Program-made: the position numbers and the translations under genes | Assembly (NCBI RefSeq): GCF_030817595.1 | Contig: NZ_JAUSZN010000001.1 | Coordinates: 3,793,001-3,857,000, forward strand | Reading direction: 5' to 3' | DNA from: Neobacillus niacini | GTDB taxonomy: Bacteria > Bacillota > Bacilli > Bacillales > Cytobacillaceae | Length of the DNA stretch: 64,000 bases | Notes under the pieces: generated by a model | What the model was told of the DNA's origin: nothing | What the model saw: the letters and a program-made list of their open reading frames with translations, nothing else | Database searches by the model: none | Shown: positions 34,808 through 43,032 of the stretch, piece after piece | Position numbering within the stretch: the first letter of the stretch is position 1 | Layout: each line of letters opens with the position of its first letter

Positions 34808-35454
34808 AGCAGTATAAGATTGTAATCGCGGATGACCATCCTCTTGCTAGAGAAGGTATTCGGAGTGTTTTGGAATCTGATGAATCCTTTTTGATTATAG
34901 GGGAGGCCGCAGATGGACAGGAAGCTCTGGAACTTTGTAAAGAACTGCAGCCCGATTTGCTGCTTCTTGATATAAATATGCCCAAATTAAATGGACTGGA
35001 AGCCGTTCGAAAAATAAGGACAGACTATCCTGATATTCATGTTGTGATGTTGACAGTTTCAGATGATGTAAAGGATTTGTTTACTGCCATTCAATATGGT
35101 GCACAAGGATACTTGCTTAAAAATATGGAGCCGGATGACTGGCTAGAATACCTTCATGCTTTGCTCGGAAATGAATCAGAAGTGTCACGTAAGATTGCAA
35201 ACAGGCTATTCAATCGTTTTCGAGTTGGCAATACCTCTGTTGATGAGCCCAGTCCGGTTTCTTTGACACCGAGGGAAAGCGAAATCCTTTCGAGGGTAGC
35301 ATCAGGTGAAACCAATAAGCAAATTGCACAGAGACTGGTCATTGCCGAAAATACGGTAAAGAATCATATTAAAAACCTTTTGGAGAAACTTCAACTGGAT
35401 AATCGCGTCCAACTTGCTGCCTATGCGGTGCGGCATGGCTTTGAAATAAAATAA
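34804..35454 (+). CDS. NarL/LuxR family response regulator
   Basis: The 216-residue protein has a receiver domain (1-120) with acidic pocket DDHPLAREG, phospho-acceptor Asp in LLLLDINMPKLNG (about residue 55) and the conserved Lys in GYLLKNMEPDD. The C-terminal LuxR helix-turn-helix (about 150-210) reads LTPRESEILSRVASGETNKQ, then RLVIAENTVKNHIKNLLEKL. It is translationally coupled with the kinase. Targets unknown; the adjacent divergent copper operon is a plausible one. Confidence 0.93.
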   Translation: MKQYKIVIADDHPLAREGIRSVLESDESFLIIGEAADGQEALELCKELQPDLLLLDINMPKLNGLEAVRKIRTDYPDIHVVMLTVSDDVKDLFTAIQYGAQGYLLKNMEPDDWLEYLHALLGNESEVSRKIANRLFNRFRVGNTSVDEPSPVSLTPRESEILSRVASGETNKQIAQRLVIAENTVKNHIKNLLEKLQLDNRVQLAAYAVRHGFEIK

Positions 35455-35468
35455 ATGCTCATAAATTT

Positions 35469-35543
35469 TAATCAAACGTTTGATTAGCTTGGTAAAACCA
35501 ATAGTACCAAGGATTTGGCTGGTTCAATCAAACGTTTGATTAG
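35469..35543. repeat. Palindrome cluster B (two copies)
   Basis: Two copies of AATCAAACGTTTGATTAG are centred at 35477.5 and 35533.5, 56 bp apart. The 38-bp spacer contains ACCAATAGTACCAAGGATTT and is closely related to the first spacer of cluster C. It lies downstream of both the response regulator gene and the acetyltransferase gene. Confidence 0.92.
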
Positions 35544-35564
35544 TTTTTTAGTATAAAAGAAAGA

Positions 35565-36065
35565 TTATAATAATTTAGACATAAAATACTCGTTATAGAA
35601 TTCATCATCAATCATCAACGATTTTCTTTTTATACCTTCAATCTCAAATCCACTTTTCTTGTATAGCGTTATTCCTGCTTCATTTTGTGTAATAACTGTA
35701 AGTTCTAATCTTGATATATTAGAGTTTATTGCCCACTCTTCTAGCCGTTGAAATAGTCTTGTTCCTATACCAAGCCCTCTGTACTCTTCTAAAATACCTA
35801 TAACAAGATATGCAGAGTGCTTCGTTCTATTTACGCTACCGCCAATGGCTATCAAATAGCCAACCAACTTTCCCTTTTCTTGCTCTGCAACAAATATGGT
35901 TGAATTACTTTGCTGTTTGATATGTTCCAATTTTTTATGTTGTTGTTCAGGAGTGGTTTTTCTTTCTCCTGCTTCCATAAGCATGAACTTAGCCTCAGAT
36001 TCTACTTGCTTAATTAGACATAAAAAATTTTCTGCATCTACAGGTTGTATCTCTCTTATTAACAT
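35565..36065 (-). CDS. GNAT family N-acetyltransferase flanked by palindrome arrays
   Basis: The 166-residue protein carries the acetyl-CoA binding region VIGILEEYRGLGIGTRLFQR (about 88-107) and the RimI-like end RLELTVITQNEAGITLYKKS and GFEIEGIKRKSLMI. GGGAG lies 7 nt before the ATG at 36065; the longer reading from 36098 begins just beside a repeat. Cluster B lies 22 bp after its stop and cluster C begins 31 bp before its start, so the gene sits in a repeat-bounded cassette of about 750 bp. Substrate unknown. Confidence 0.87.
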   Translation of the reverse strand: MLIREIQPVDAENFLCLIKQVESEAKFMLMEAGERKTTPEQQHKKLEHIKQQSNSTIFVAEQEKGKLVGYLIAIGGSVNRTKHSAYLVIGILEEYRGLGIGTRLFQRLEEWAINSNISRLELTVITQNEAGITLYKKSGFEIEGIKRKSLMIDDEFYNEYFMSKLL

Positions 36066-36095
36066 TTGAAATCTCCCAATCCCCATTATAAAATT

Positions 36096-36224
36096 CAATC
36101 AAACGTTTGATTAGTTCGGTAGAACCTATAGTACCAAGGACTTGGCGGTTTTAATCAAACGTTTGATTAACTCTGTAAAACCAATATACTAAGGATTATC
36201 GGATTCAATCAAACGTTTGATTAG
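36096..36224. repeat. Palindrome cluster C (three copies)
   Basis: Three copies of the AATCAAACGTTTGATTA(G/A) palindrome are centred at 36104.5, 36160.5 and 36214.5. The two spacers are 38 and 36 bp; the first shares GGTA-AACC-ATAGTACCAAGGA-TTGGC-GGT with cluster B, the second is a decayed version. Confidence 0.92.
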
Positions 36225-36233
36225 TTTTTCACC

Positions 36234-36437
36234 TTATAAATTAGCATTTTTTTGATATAGACGATATCGGCCTGGTGTTACTCTTTCTAGAACCCTATAT
36301 TCGTCACTTACAGTAGAAGATGAATTGCCACCCAGCGATATAGGAACCATATCCGCTAGAGTTGTTCCAACATCTTTCCACGTATTAGGATACTTTACAA
36401 GATAAAATGGTATTATTATGACATGTAATAATATCAT
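36234..36437 (-). pseudogene. Fragment of an unrecognised protein (C-terminal domain)
   Basis: A 67-codon frame ends YPNTWKDVGTTLADMVPISL, then GGNSSSTVSDEYRVLERVTP and GRYRLYQKNANL. The pattern looks like the last, wing-like domain of a larger protein rather than a complete small protein. It has no clear ribosome binding site, and its start lies 14 bp from the divergent NUDIX start. It may be what is left of a gene cut off between cluster C and the NUDIX gene. Confidence 0.35.
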
Positions 36438-36451
36438 CTAGGAGGATAACT

Positions 36452-36850
36452 TTGAAAAAGGCCATAAAAGTAGTAGCAGCAATAATTGAAAATGAGCAAA
36501 ACGAAATATTATGTGCGTTAAGATCACCAGAAATGTCTATTCCTAATATGTGGGAGTTCCCAGGTGGGAAAGTGGAAGCAAATGAAGATATTTACTCAGC
36601 ACTAGTAAGAGAAATTGATGAAGAATTGGCATGTAAGATTGAAACGACTAACGAAATCTTTAATGACAACACTCATGAATACGAAACCTTTATTATTAAT
36701 TTAATTTCGATAAAATGTAAAGTTGTCAAAGGTACGCCAACTCCGAGTGAGCATTCCAAGTTAATCTGGTTAAAAAGAGAAAACCTTGAATCTCTCAAGT
36801 GGGCACCAGCAGATATCCCTGCAGTGGAACAATTAATAAACGAAAAATAG
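36452..36850 (+). CDS. NUDIX hydrolase, MutT-like
   Basis: The 132-residue protein carries the NUDIX box GGKVEANEDIYSALVREIDE plus EL (about residues 38-59; G(x5)E(x7)REuxEE layout), preceded by MWEFPGGK as in 8-oxo-dGTP pyrophosphatases. It probably cleans oxidised nucleotides or RNA caps/metabolites. TTG 36452 is the start, with a strong CTAGGAGG site 6-7 nt upstream. It is convergent with the PLD-helicase gene; its terminator overlaps that gene's last codons. Confidence 0.9.
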   Translation: MKKAIKVVAAIIENEQNEILCALRSPEMSIPNMWEFPGGKVEANEDIYSALVREIDEELACKIETTNEIFNDNTHEYETFIINLISIKCKVVKGTPTPSEHSKLIWLKRENLESLKWAPADIPAVEQLINEK

Positions 36851-36881
36851 TCTTCTCAAATGAGAAGACTAAACCTTTTTT
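36849..36881 (+). terminator. Terminator of the NUDIX gene
   Basis: AGTCTTCTCA and TGAGAAGACT form a perfect 10-bp stem with a 2-nt gap, followed by AAACCTTTTTT. It overlaps the 3' end of the convergent helicase gene. Confidence 0.8.
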
Positions 36882-39682
36882 GTAAACTCTGTATATAAAC
36901 TTGCCGGTACTTCATTTTCTAATTCCATCCAAACTGTAATTGGCTTATCCCCTTCAAATTCGACCGAATTTCCTTTACCAATATAAATATAAGGCTCGGT
37001 TTTCCCATCAATTTCTTTATACTTACGAATAAACAAGTGCAGATTGACACCACGTTGTTTATTAAAAATAATATTTTTCCCTCTTTCAGACTGCTGGGTT
37101 GTACTATTCACTGATTGCCATTGGAATTTTTGAGGACTAATAAATTTATCTTTGTAATTAATACTTTCTTTTACATCCTCTTCTTTGTGTAAATCTATAA
37201 ATAGAAAATACTCATTCCCATTTGCTAACAATCCTGACCCTCTAAAGGAACTATGGATTTTACGATAGTTAGAAAGTAAAGCTGCATCCACCATTTGATA
37301 TTGCTCATAAAGTTTAAAATATGGAACTCCGTAGTACTCAGTTCCAAATTCCTTTTCATAACGGAAAATCCCATAGGTAATAATATCTTCGATAAACTTC
37401 CTGTAATCTTCATTTTCCAATAGCTCTTTAAAAATTTGAGACTTAGAAAGTTTGCCATCACTATATTGAATTAATTTCGGCTTATTCTTTGTTTGAACAC
37501 TGTCATAGTAATTTTGATTCAAACTCTCAAAAGCATGCAAAATACTAACATCGTCAACCCTAGATATCATTTTTAAGATTTGGTTCTTCGCTATTTCTAA
37601 ACTAATTTCTTCATGATCCAATAAATATCGAAGAATTACAAACTCATAAATACGCTTAAGTGGAAGCTTGCTTGATAATTCTTTTAAAGTCCCTTCAAAC
37701 GACTCATTCTGTAAGAGCTCCTTTAAATATTTATCCTTCTCCACTTTGGCCACAAATTGTAAGTATGTTTTTTCCCGATCAATGAATTTAACAGGATCAG
37801 GTGCTCCATCATATTTCAGATAATCCAAAAGCAAGAATGGTATCCGACCTTGATTGAGTTTCTTAAATTCAAAGTACTCTTCCTTAAGATACTTCATCGA
37901 ATTAAAGTTTTCGCTATCAATCTGAGTCAATATTCTTTCCTGAGTTATTTTATCCATTTGAATATGGGTACACCCAGGTATATTAGCAAATCCTGTTGCA
38001 ACAGCAACCTTCAAACTTTCTTTATCATAATAACGACTTCCGTTTAATGCCAGTGCAATTAGGAATGTTTTATTATGGTTCCCGATAAAATCGAGTACTG
38101 TTAAGAAAGTTTTTTCTGCGTGTTTCCTTAATCCTCTACCAAGCTGCTGAATAAATACAATAGGAGAATTAGTTGGTCTTAACATTAATACCGTATTTAT
38201 AGATGGAATATCCACACCTTCATTAAAGATATCAACTGTAAAAATGAATTCTAATTCTTCATGGTCACTTTCTAACTGCCTAATAAATCGCTCCCGTGTT
38301 TCTGGTGAATCTCCACCATGTAAACAAACACTCTGATAGCCCTTTTTATTAAATTCACTAGCCATATACTGAGCATGCTCGATACTAGTGCAGAAACCTA
38401 GGGCCTTCCTTTTCTCACCGTCATGACCATAAAAGTCCATTTTCTCAATAATAAAATCAACGCGTTCGTTAACCTTTAACCTTTTTGTGATTTCAGCAAT
38501 ATCATCAATGTTAACATCACTCAAATCTATACCTTCAATATCAGTAATTCCAAAGTAGTGAAAAGGAATAACTAGCTCGTCCTCAAGAGCCTCATGCAAG
38601 CGAACTTCTATTGCTACATTATTATCAAAAAGGTCAAAAACATTATAACCGTCACTACGCTCTGGTGTTGCTGTCATCCCTAAAGTAAAATTAGGCTTAA
38701 AGTAATCTAATACAGTTTGATAGGTTGGGCTAGTAGCATGATGTGCTTCATCAATAATCAGATATTCGAATTCATCCCTTTTAAATTCCTGAAAGCATTT
38801 AGATATGGTTTGAATGGTGGCAAACACATAATCTACATTTTTCTGTTTATGGTTACCTGTAAGTAGACCAAAGGTTAGCCCCTCATTGGGTAAAAGCAGT
38901 TCAAAGGTTTCCTTTGCTTTTTTCAAGATCACTTCTCTATGAACAATAAAAAGTAGTTTCTTTGGTTTAAAGCTTTTTACATCAAATGCTGACATATAGG
39001 TTTTGCCGGTACCGGTTGCAGCAATGACAAGCGCTTTTTTCTCCCCAAAGTTTCTCAGTCTCTCTAAATTCTCTGTAGCTCTTCTTTGCATTCTATTTGG
39101 GACAATATATTTTTTATTTTCATATATTAAGTTCCTTGTTTGTTTTGTATCCTTAAAGCTCTTTAGAAACTCTTCATATCTATAAATAAAATCTTCATCC
39201 GCGACCTCACTCATATTCCATAGATAATCATATTCCTTTAAAACATCCTGTATAAACCGGCCATTGTCTTTAGTGATGATTTCAACATTCCATTCGATAT
39301 TACTCTTCAAGGCACTTTGGGTAATATTAGAGGAACCAATAATCACTTTATAGCTATCTTTGTATTCGAATATGTATGCCTTCGTGTGGAAACCAATCTC
39401 TTTATCTGTAACAAAAACCTTTAAATCCACATTAGTAAACTCTCTAATCTTTTCCAATGCCTTTGCATCAGTGAAATTTAGATAAGTGGACGTAATGATT
39501 TTTCCTTTAACTCCCCTTTCTTCCGCTTCCTTCAAAGGATCGAGCAAAAGCTGCAGGCCGCTAAAATTAATAAATGCTACACTAAAATAAAACCGCTCGC
39601 ACTCATTCATGGATCTCACTAATTCTCTTAATAAATTTCCTTTTTCAGAGTTCACTATTAACTTCTTTTCGACCGTATCCAT
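36869..39682 (-). CDS. PLD nuclease-SF2 helicase-DUF3427 fusion protein
   Basis: The 937-residue protein has three parts. An N-terminal phospholipase-D-like domain (about 1-165) carries HTKAYIFE and GSSNITQSAL. An SF2 helicase (about 195-600) carries AATGTGKT, IIDEAHH, GMTATPERSDG and QQLGRGLRK. A C-terminal DUF3427 domain begins near 660, with YKEIDGKTEPYIYIGKG near the end. Such proteins look like DNA-processing enzymes, and related PLD-helicases occur in anti-phage and repair contexts; the role here is inferred. I choose ATG 39682 because AGGGGAAAG lies 4-5 nt upstream; a TTG 24 codons earlier is weaker. ung follows upstream and a NUDIX gene is convergent. Confidence 0.87.
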   Translation of the reverse strand: MDTVEKKLIVNSEKGNLLRELVRSMNECERFYFSVAFINFSGLQLLLDPLKEAEERGVKGKIITSTYLNFTDAKALEKIREFTNVDLKVFVTDKEIGFHTKAYIFEYKDSYKVIIGSSNITQSALKSNIEWNVEIITKDNGRFIQDVLKEYDYLWNMSEVADEDFIYRYEEFLKSFKDTKQTRNLIYENKKYIVPNRMQRRATENLERLRNFGEKKALVIAATGTGKTYMSAFDVKSFKPKKLLFIVHREVILKKAKETFELLLPNEGLTFGLLTGNHKQKNVDYVFATIQTISKCFQEFKRDEFEYLIIDEAHHATSPTYQTVLDYFKPNFTLGMTATPERSDGYNVFDLFDNNVAIEVRLHEALEDELVIPFHYFGITDIEGIDLSDVNIDDIAEITKRLKVNERVDFIIEKMDFYGHDGEKRKALGFCTSIEHAQYMASEFNKKGYQSVCLHGGDSPETRERFIRQLESDHEELEFIFTVDIFNEGVDIPSINTVLMLRPTNSPIVFIQQLGRGLRKHAEKTFLTVLDFIGNHNKTFLIALALNGSRYYDKESLKVAVATGFANIPGCTHIQMDKITQERILTQIDSENFNSMKYLKEEYFEFKKLNQGRIPFLLLDYLKYDGAPDPVKFIDREKTYLQFVAKVEKDKYLKELLQNESFEGTLKELSSKLPLKRIYEFVILRYLLDHEEISLEIAKNQILKMISRVDDVSILHAFESLNQNYYDSVQTKNKPKLIQYSDGKLSKSQIFKELLENEDYRKFIEDIITYGIFRYEKEFGTEYYGVPYFKLYEQYQMVDAALLSNYRKIHSSFRGSGLLANGNEYFLFIDLHKEEDVKESINYKDKFISPQKFQWQSVNSTTQQSERGKNIIFNKQRGVNLHLFIRKYKEIDGKTEPYIYIGKGNSVEFEGDKPITVWMELENEVPASLYTEFTKKV

Positions 39683-39807
39683 CGACTTTCCCCTGACTAT
39701 ATTATTTACATCTGTCTCGTTAATGTTATTTTTTGGTATATAAAAATTGTACAATATATGCGGAGAAATAAAAAGATCCTCAATCAGAGGACAAGGTGAA
39801 AATTAGA

Positions 39808-40482
39808 TTATATATTATTTATTTGCCAATCAATCTCCCTACTCCCAATCTCCCTCAATAACTGGTTAGCTTGGGAAAATGGTCGGCTGCCAAAGAAGCC
39901 ATTATGGGCAGATAATGGACTCGGATGAGGAGATTTAATTATGAAGTGATGGGATGACGTAATCGATTGTTGTTTCTGCTGTGCGAAATTTCCCCATAGG
40001 ATGAATATCACTGGTGTCTCCCTTTGATTTAATATCTCTATAACTCTATTAGTAAACAACTCCCAGCCAAGACCTTTATGAGAGTTTGCATTTCCAGCCT
40101 GTACCGTCAGCACCGCATTCAGCATCAATACCCCCTGCTTGGCCCATTCCACTAGGTATCCATGATTCGGTATCGAGCATCCCACATCAGCCTGGAGCTC
40201 TTTATAAATATTACGCAATGATGGAGGAATTTTTAATCCTGGCTTAACGGAGAAACTTAAGCCGTGGGCTTGTCCGGGGCCATGATACGGATCCTGACCG
40301 ATAATCACTACTTTCGTATCTTTATAGGAAGTATAATGGAGGGCATTAAAAATATCATGTTGGTCCGGGTATATAACCTTTGTTTGGTATTCTGTTTTTA
40401 GTTTTTGTCTTAATTGTTTGTAATATGTCTTCTCAAACTCCTCCCCCAATAAAGCAGCCCAATCATTCTTTAAAATTTCCAT
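39808..40482 (-). CDS. ung: Uracil-DNA glycosylase
   Basis: The 224-residue enzyme removes uracil from DNA. Signature motifs are intact: [20 protein letters not shown] (catalytic Asp near 65), LLN-type [16 protein letters not shown], and [17 protein letters not shown] with the catalytic His near 187. Length fits family 1 UDGs. GAAAGAGAATGG gives a modest ribosome binding site. It is followed 53 bp past the intergenic gap by the PLD-helicase gene on the same strand; a shared transcript is possible. Confidence 0.96.
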   Translation of the reverse strand: MEILKNDWAALLGEEFEKTYYKQLRQKLKTEYQTKVIYPDQHDIFNALHYTSYKDTKVVIIGQDPYHGPGQAHGLSFSVKPGLKIPPSLRNIYKELQADVGCSIPNHGYLVEWAKQGVLMLNAVLTVQAGNANSHKGLGWELFTNRVIEILNQRETPVIFILWGNFAQQKQQSITSSHHFIIKSPHPSPLSAHNGFFGSRPFSQANQLLREIGSREIDWQINNI

Positions 40483-40571
40483 TCTCTTTCACTCTCTTTT
40501 CTAGATGGTCACATGATTTATAATTATAAGTTTAATAAGAAGAGTTAGAAATACTTTGGGTTAATAAAAAT

Positions 40572-40596
40572 GCGAACAGTGCCAGGCACCGTTGGC
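40572..40596 (-). terminator. GTGCCAGGCAC-type hairpin, probable terminator relic
   Basis: GCCAACGGTGCC and GGCACTGTTCGC (minus strand) pair around one base with two mismatches and are followed by ATTTTTATT. A related hairpin ends the M20 gene at 52979. Confidence 0.45.
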
Positions 40597-41460
40597 TTAC
40601 TCTCTGATATGTCACTATTTGTGGTATGTTTCACCCTAATTGTTGTGTAAAGCATACAATCGTAATTAATCGGTGATAATTCAATACCATTCTTCAAGAA
40701 TGAATTAAAAGGGTTTATAGCAATGGGTTTATAATCTTTTTGTACGATCTATGATAATTAAAACTATATTCCTTCATGACTTCCAAACAATCTTTTTCTA
40801 ACAAATGTTCATATTTAACAAATACATACCTTCCCAAGTAATAGGGAAGGACTGTATTTGTGGCACAAGTATAAACCTTATTATGGTAAGGTTTATTTCA
40901 TCTGATTAAGCAGCAATTTTTTACCAATATTATATCTGCCAATCATTTGCTTTATTCTAGCAAGCATTCCAACTATCCCAATTTATAAAATAGTATATGG
41001 TTTTATAGTGTGGGAAACCAATTACCACACTATTTTTAACTTAAACCGATCTTCCAGATCTCCGGACCTGGTTCCAGTGGAGTCCTGTGGGTAATCATTT
41101 TTTCAGCACTTATTCTTTTATGTTGCCGTAATTGGCGTTCCTCATGCTTCGACCACAATATTTGCATATCTCCTATCTGTATACTCGGCAACCTTTGCCA
41201 AAACATCTTCTTTTAATAAATGGTTTAATCAGCGCCTAATTTTTGCACAATTTGAGGCTTTTTATTCTAAATCTCAACTTTAATACCCCGTTTAGTACTT
41301 AAAATTTTTGCCCTTTGAATTGAGAATAATTCAATTGTTCCAAAAACATCAACAATAACTTAATCATCGCCCGCTGTCAGGTTCCTCCAGTAATAACAAC
41401 GTAAAATGACTGTCGAAGGTTCAACCATTCAAGGTAAGTAGAATGAAAAGAGTCAATTAA
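40597..41460. other. Gene desert of about 0.9 kb with decayed coding traces
   Basis: No intact gene is visible between ung and the MFS gene. A minus-strand frame around 41140-41240 reads HLLKEDVLAKVAEYTDRRYA then NIVVEA and a stop, and an adjacent frame reads RQLRQHKRISAEKMITHRTP before a stop near 41040. Both look like gene debris without starts. I do not recognise the families. Confidence 0.3.
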
Positions 41461-41465
41461 TACAA

Positions 41466-41495
41466 AAAATAGACGGTAGTGAAACCGTCTATTTT
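41466..41495 (-). terminator. Terminator of the sugar-acid operon
   Basis: AAAATAGACGGT and ACCGTCTATTTT form a perfect 12-bp stem around a 6-nt loop, followed on the minus strand by TT and TGTATT; 45 bp after the MFS stop. Confidence 0.88.
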
Positions 41496-41539
41496 TATTA
41501 TTGTAAGCATTTACATTTTATAATATTTATAATTTTGAA

Positions 41540-42874
41540 TTAATTTTGAACAGGTTCTTTTAATGTTAAGATGACCACGAACCCAAGTATTAATAATACA
41601 CCAAAGAATCCAAATGCAAGGTTATAATTACCGGTTGCATCAAGCATGGCACCAACAATCATCGGAGAGAAGAAACCTCCAAGGTTACCGCCGCTGTTCA
41701 CGGTAGCAATGGCAACTGGGTAAGTATCTCTGTTGGTTAGTCCCATCGGATAAGCGGTAAATGCAGGCCAGCCGATATTTAGGAAGAATCCCGCCAGTCC
41801 TAAACAAATTGCGATAAGTACTCCATTGTTTGGAATATTGGTAACAACAAACATCATGATTGCTGCAAAAACCGCTGTCATGATCATGGTTGGTTTCCGT
41901 CTTTTTAAGAATACTTTGTCAGAAAGAACACCGCCTAAAATTGCCCCGATCAAGCCGCCTATCGCAGGAGTAGATGCCAATAACCCCATCTTCATTAAGG
42001 AGTATCCCTTTTCATTAACCAGGTACATAGGAATCCAAGTTAACAAACCATAATTAACACTATTCATGAAAAAGTAAGTAAGGGTATTACCAAGAATGTT
42101 CCACGAAGTGAAAACGCTTTTATATGTGGTTAAAGGTTGAACTTTTTGATAACGAATCACTCTATCAATCCAGCCAAGTGATTTCTGCTCACCCACATAT
42201 ACATCTGATACTGTCTCGTTCTGACGGATATATTCCAATTCAGCTTGCGAAACATTTGGGCTGTCTTCCGGTTTAGATCTTACAAAAAAATACCAAACTG
42301 CTGCTAATATAAGCCCTGGAATCGCGAAAAAGAAAAATACATAACGCCAGCCAAACTCAATTGCAATCCATGTCGCAAGAATGGGAACAATTATTGGAGC
42401 AAGTTGTGTTGAGGCAATGTAAACACCAGTAGCAGTTGCCTTTTCTCTTGCCGGGAACCATTGGTTAATGGTAGATGTCATACTGACAGGGGCAGGTCCT
42501 TCTGTTATACCTAGTCCCAAGCGCATTAAGACTAAAGCTGTGGCACTTTTAACAGTACCAAGTAAGAACGTTACAACAGAAAAAGCAAGAATAGCAACGG
42601 TTGCAATCCCACGTGATCCTTTTTTACCAAGCATGAAACCAGCCGGAATCTGGGTAATCGCATAACCTAAAAAGAAGAAACTTGCAATGGCACCGGCCTG
42701 AAAATTGTTTAGAGAAAAATCCTCTTTTATGAAAGGTAAAACAACACCGATATTTGTGCGGTCAGCCATACAAACAAAATATACAAGAAAAATAATACCA
42801 AGTACTACCCAGCGATAACTAGATTTTTTCTTTAATGCAGGAACCGCATTAAGTTTCGATTCTGGTAAACCCAT
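41540..42874 (-). CDS. MFS transporter of the anion:cation symporter (ACS) type
   Basis: The 444-residue carrier has 12 membrane segments. It begins with YRWVVLGIIFLVYFVCMADR then TNIGVVLPFIKEDF, followed by YAITQIPAGFMLGKKGSRG and RLGLGITEGPAPVSM, all typical of ACS-family importers for hexuronates, glucarate, galactonate and similar sugar acids. It is the last gene of the operon starting with the zinc dehydrogenase, so it likely imports the pathway's substrate. AGGGGGA lies 6 nt before the ATG. Confidence 0.9.
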   Translation of the reverse strand: MGLPESKLNAVPALKKKSSYRWVVLGIIFLVYFVCMADRTNIGVVLPFIKEDFSLNNFQAGAIASFFFLGYAITQIPAGFMLGKKGSRGIATVAILAFSVVTFLLGTVKSATALVLMRLGLGITEGPAPVSMTSTINQWFPAREKATATGVYIASTQLAPIIVPILATWIAIEFGWRYVFFFFAIPGLILAAVWYFFVRSKPEDSPNVSQAELEYIRQNETVSDVYVGEQKSLGWIDRVIRYQKVQPLTTYKSVFTSWNILGNTLTYFFMNSVNYGLLTWIPMYLVNEKGYSLMKMGLLASTPAIGGLIGAILGGVLSDKVFLKRRKPTMIMTAVFAAIMMFVVTNIPNNGVLIAICLGLAGFFLNIGWPAFTAYPMGLTNRDTYPVAIATVNSGGNLGGFFSPMIVGAMLDATGNYNLAFGFFGVLLILGFVVILTLKEPVQN

Positions 42875-43032
42875 CTTTTTTCCCCCTGAACATCTTTAGA
42901 TTTTCTAAAATGTTTTCAAAAGTATGCATGTCATCTATGGTGTGTTACCGGACCTATTAACAATTAAATAAAATTACATTTTTTAATATAAATAGTTAAC
43001 TAAATTCCATATTTCCTAGTTTTTCATTATGT

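Noticed and set aside
30816..36224. CRISPR array made by the palindromic repeats
   Set aside because: Only two or three copies per cluster, the repeat is 18 bp and fully palindromic, the spacers are homologous to each other, and no cas genes are present.
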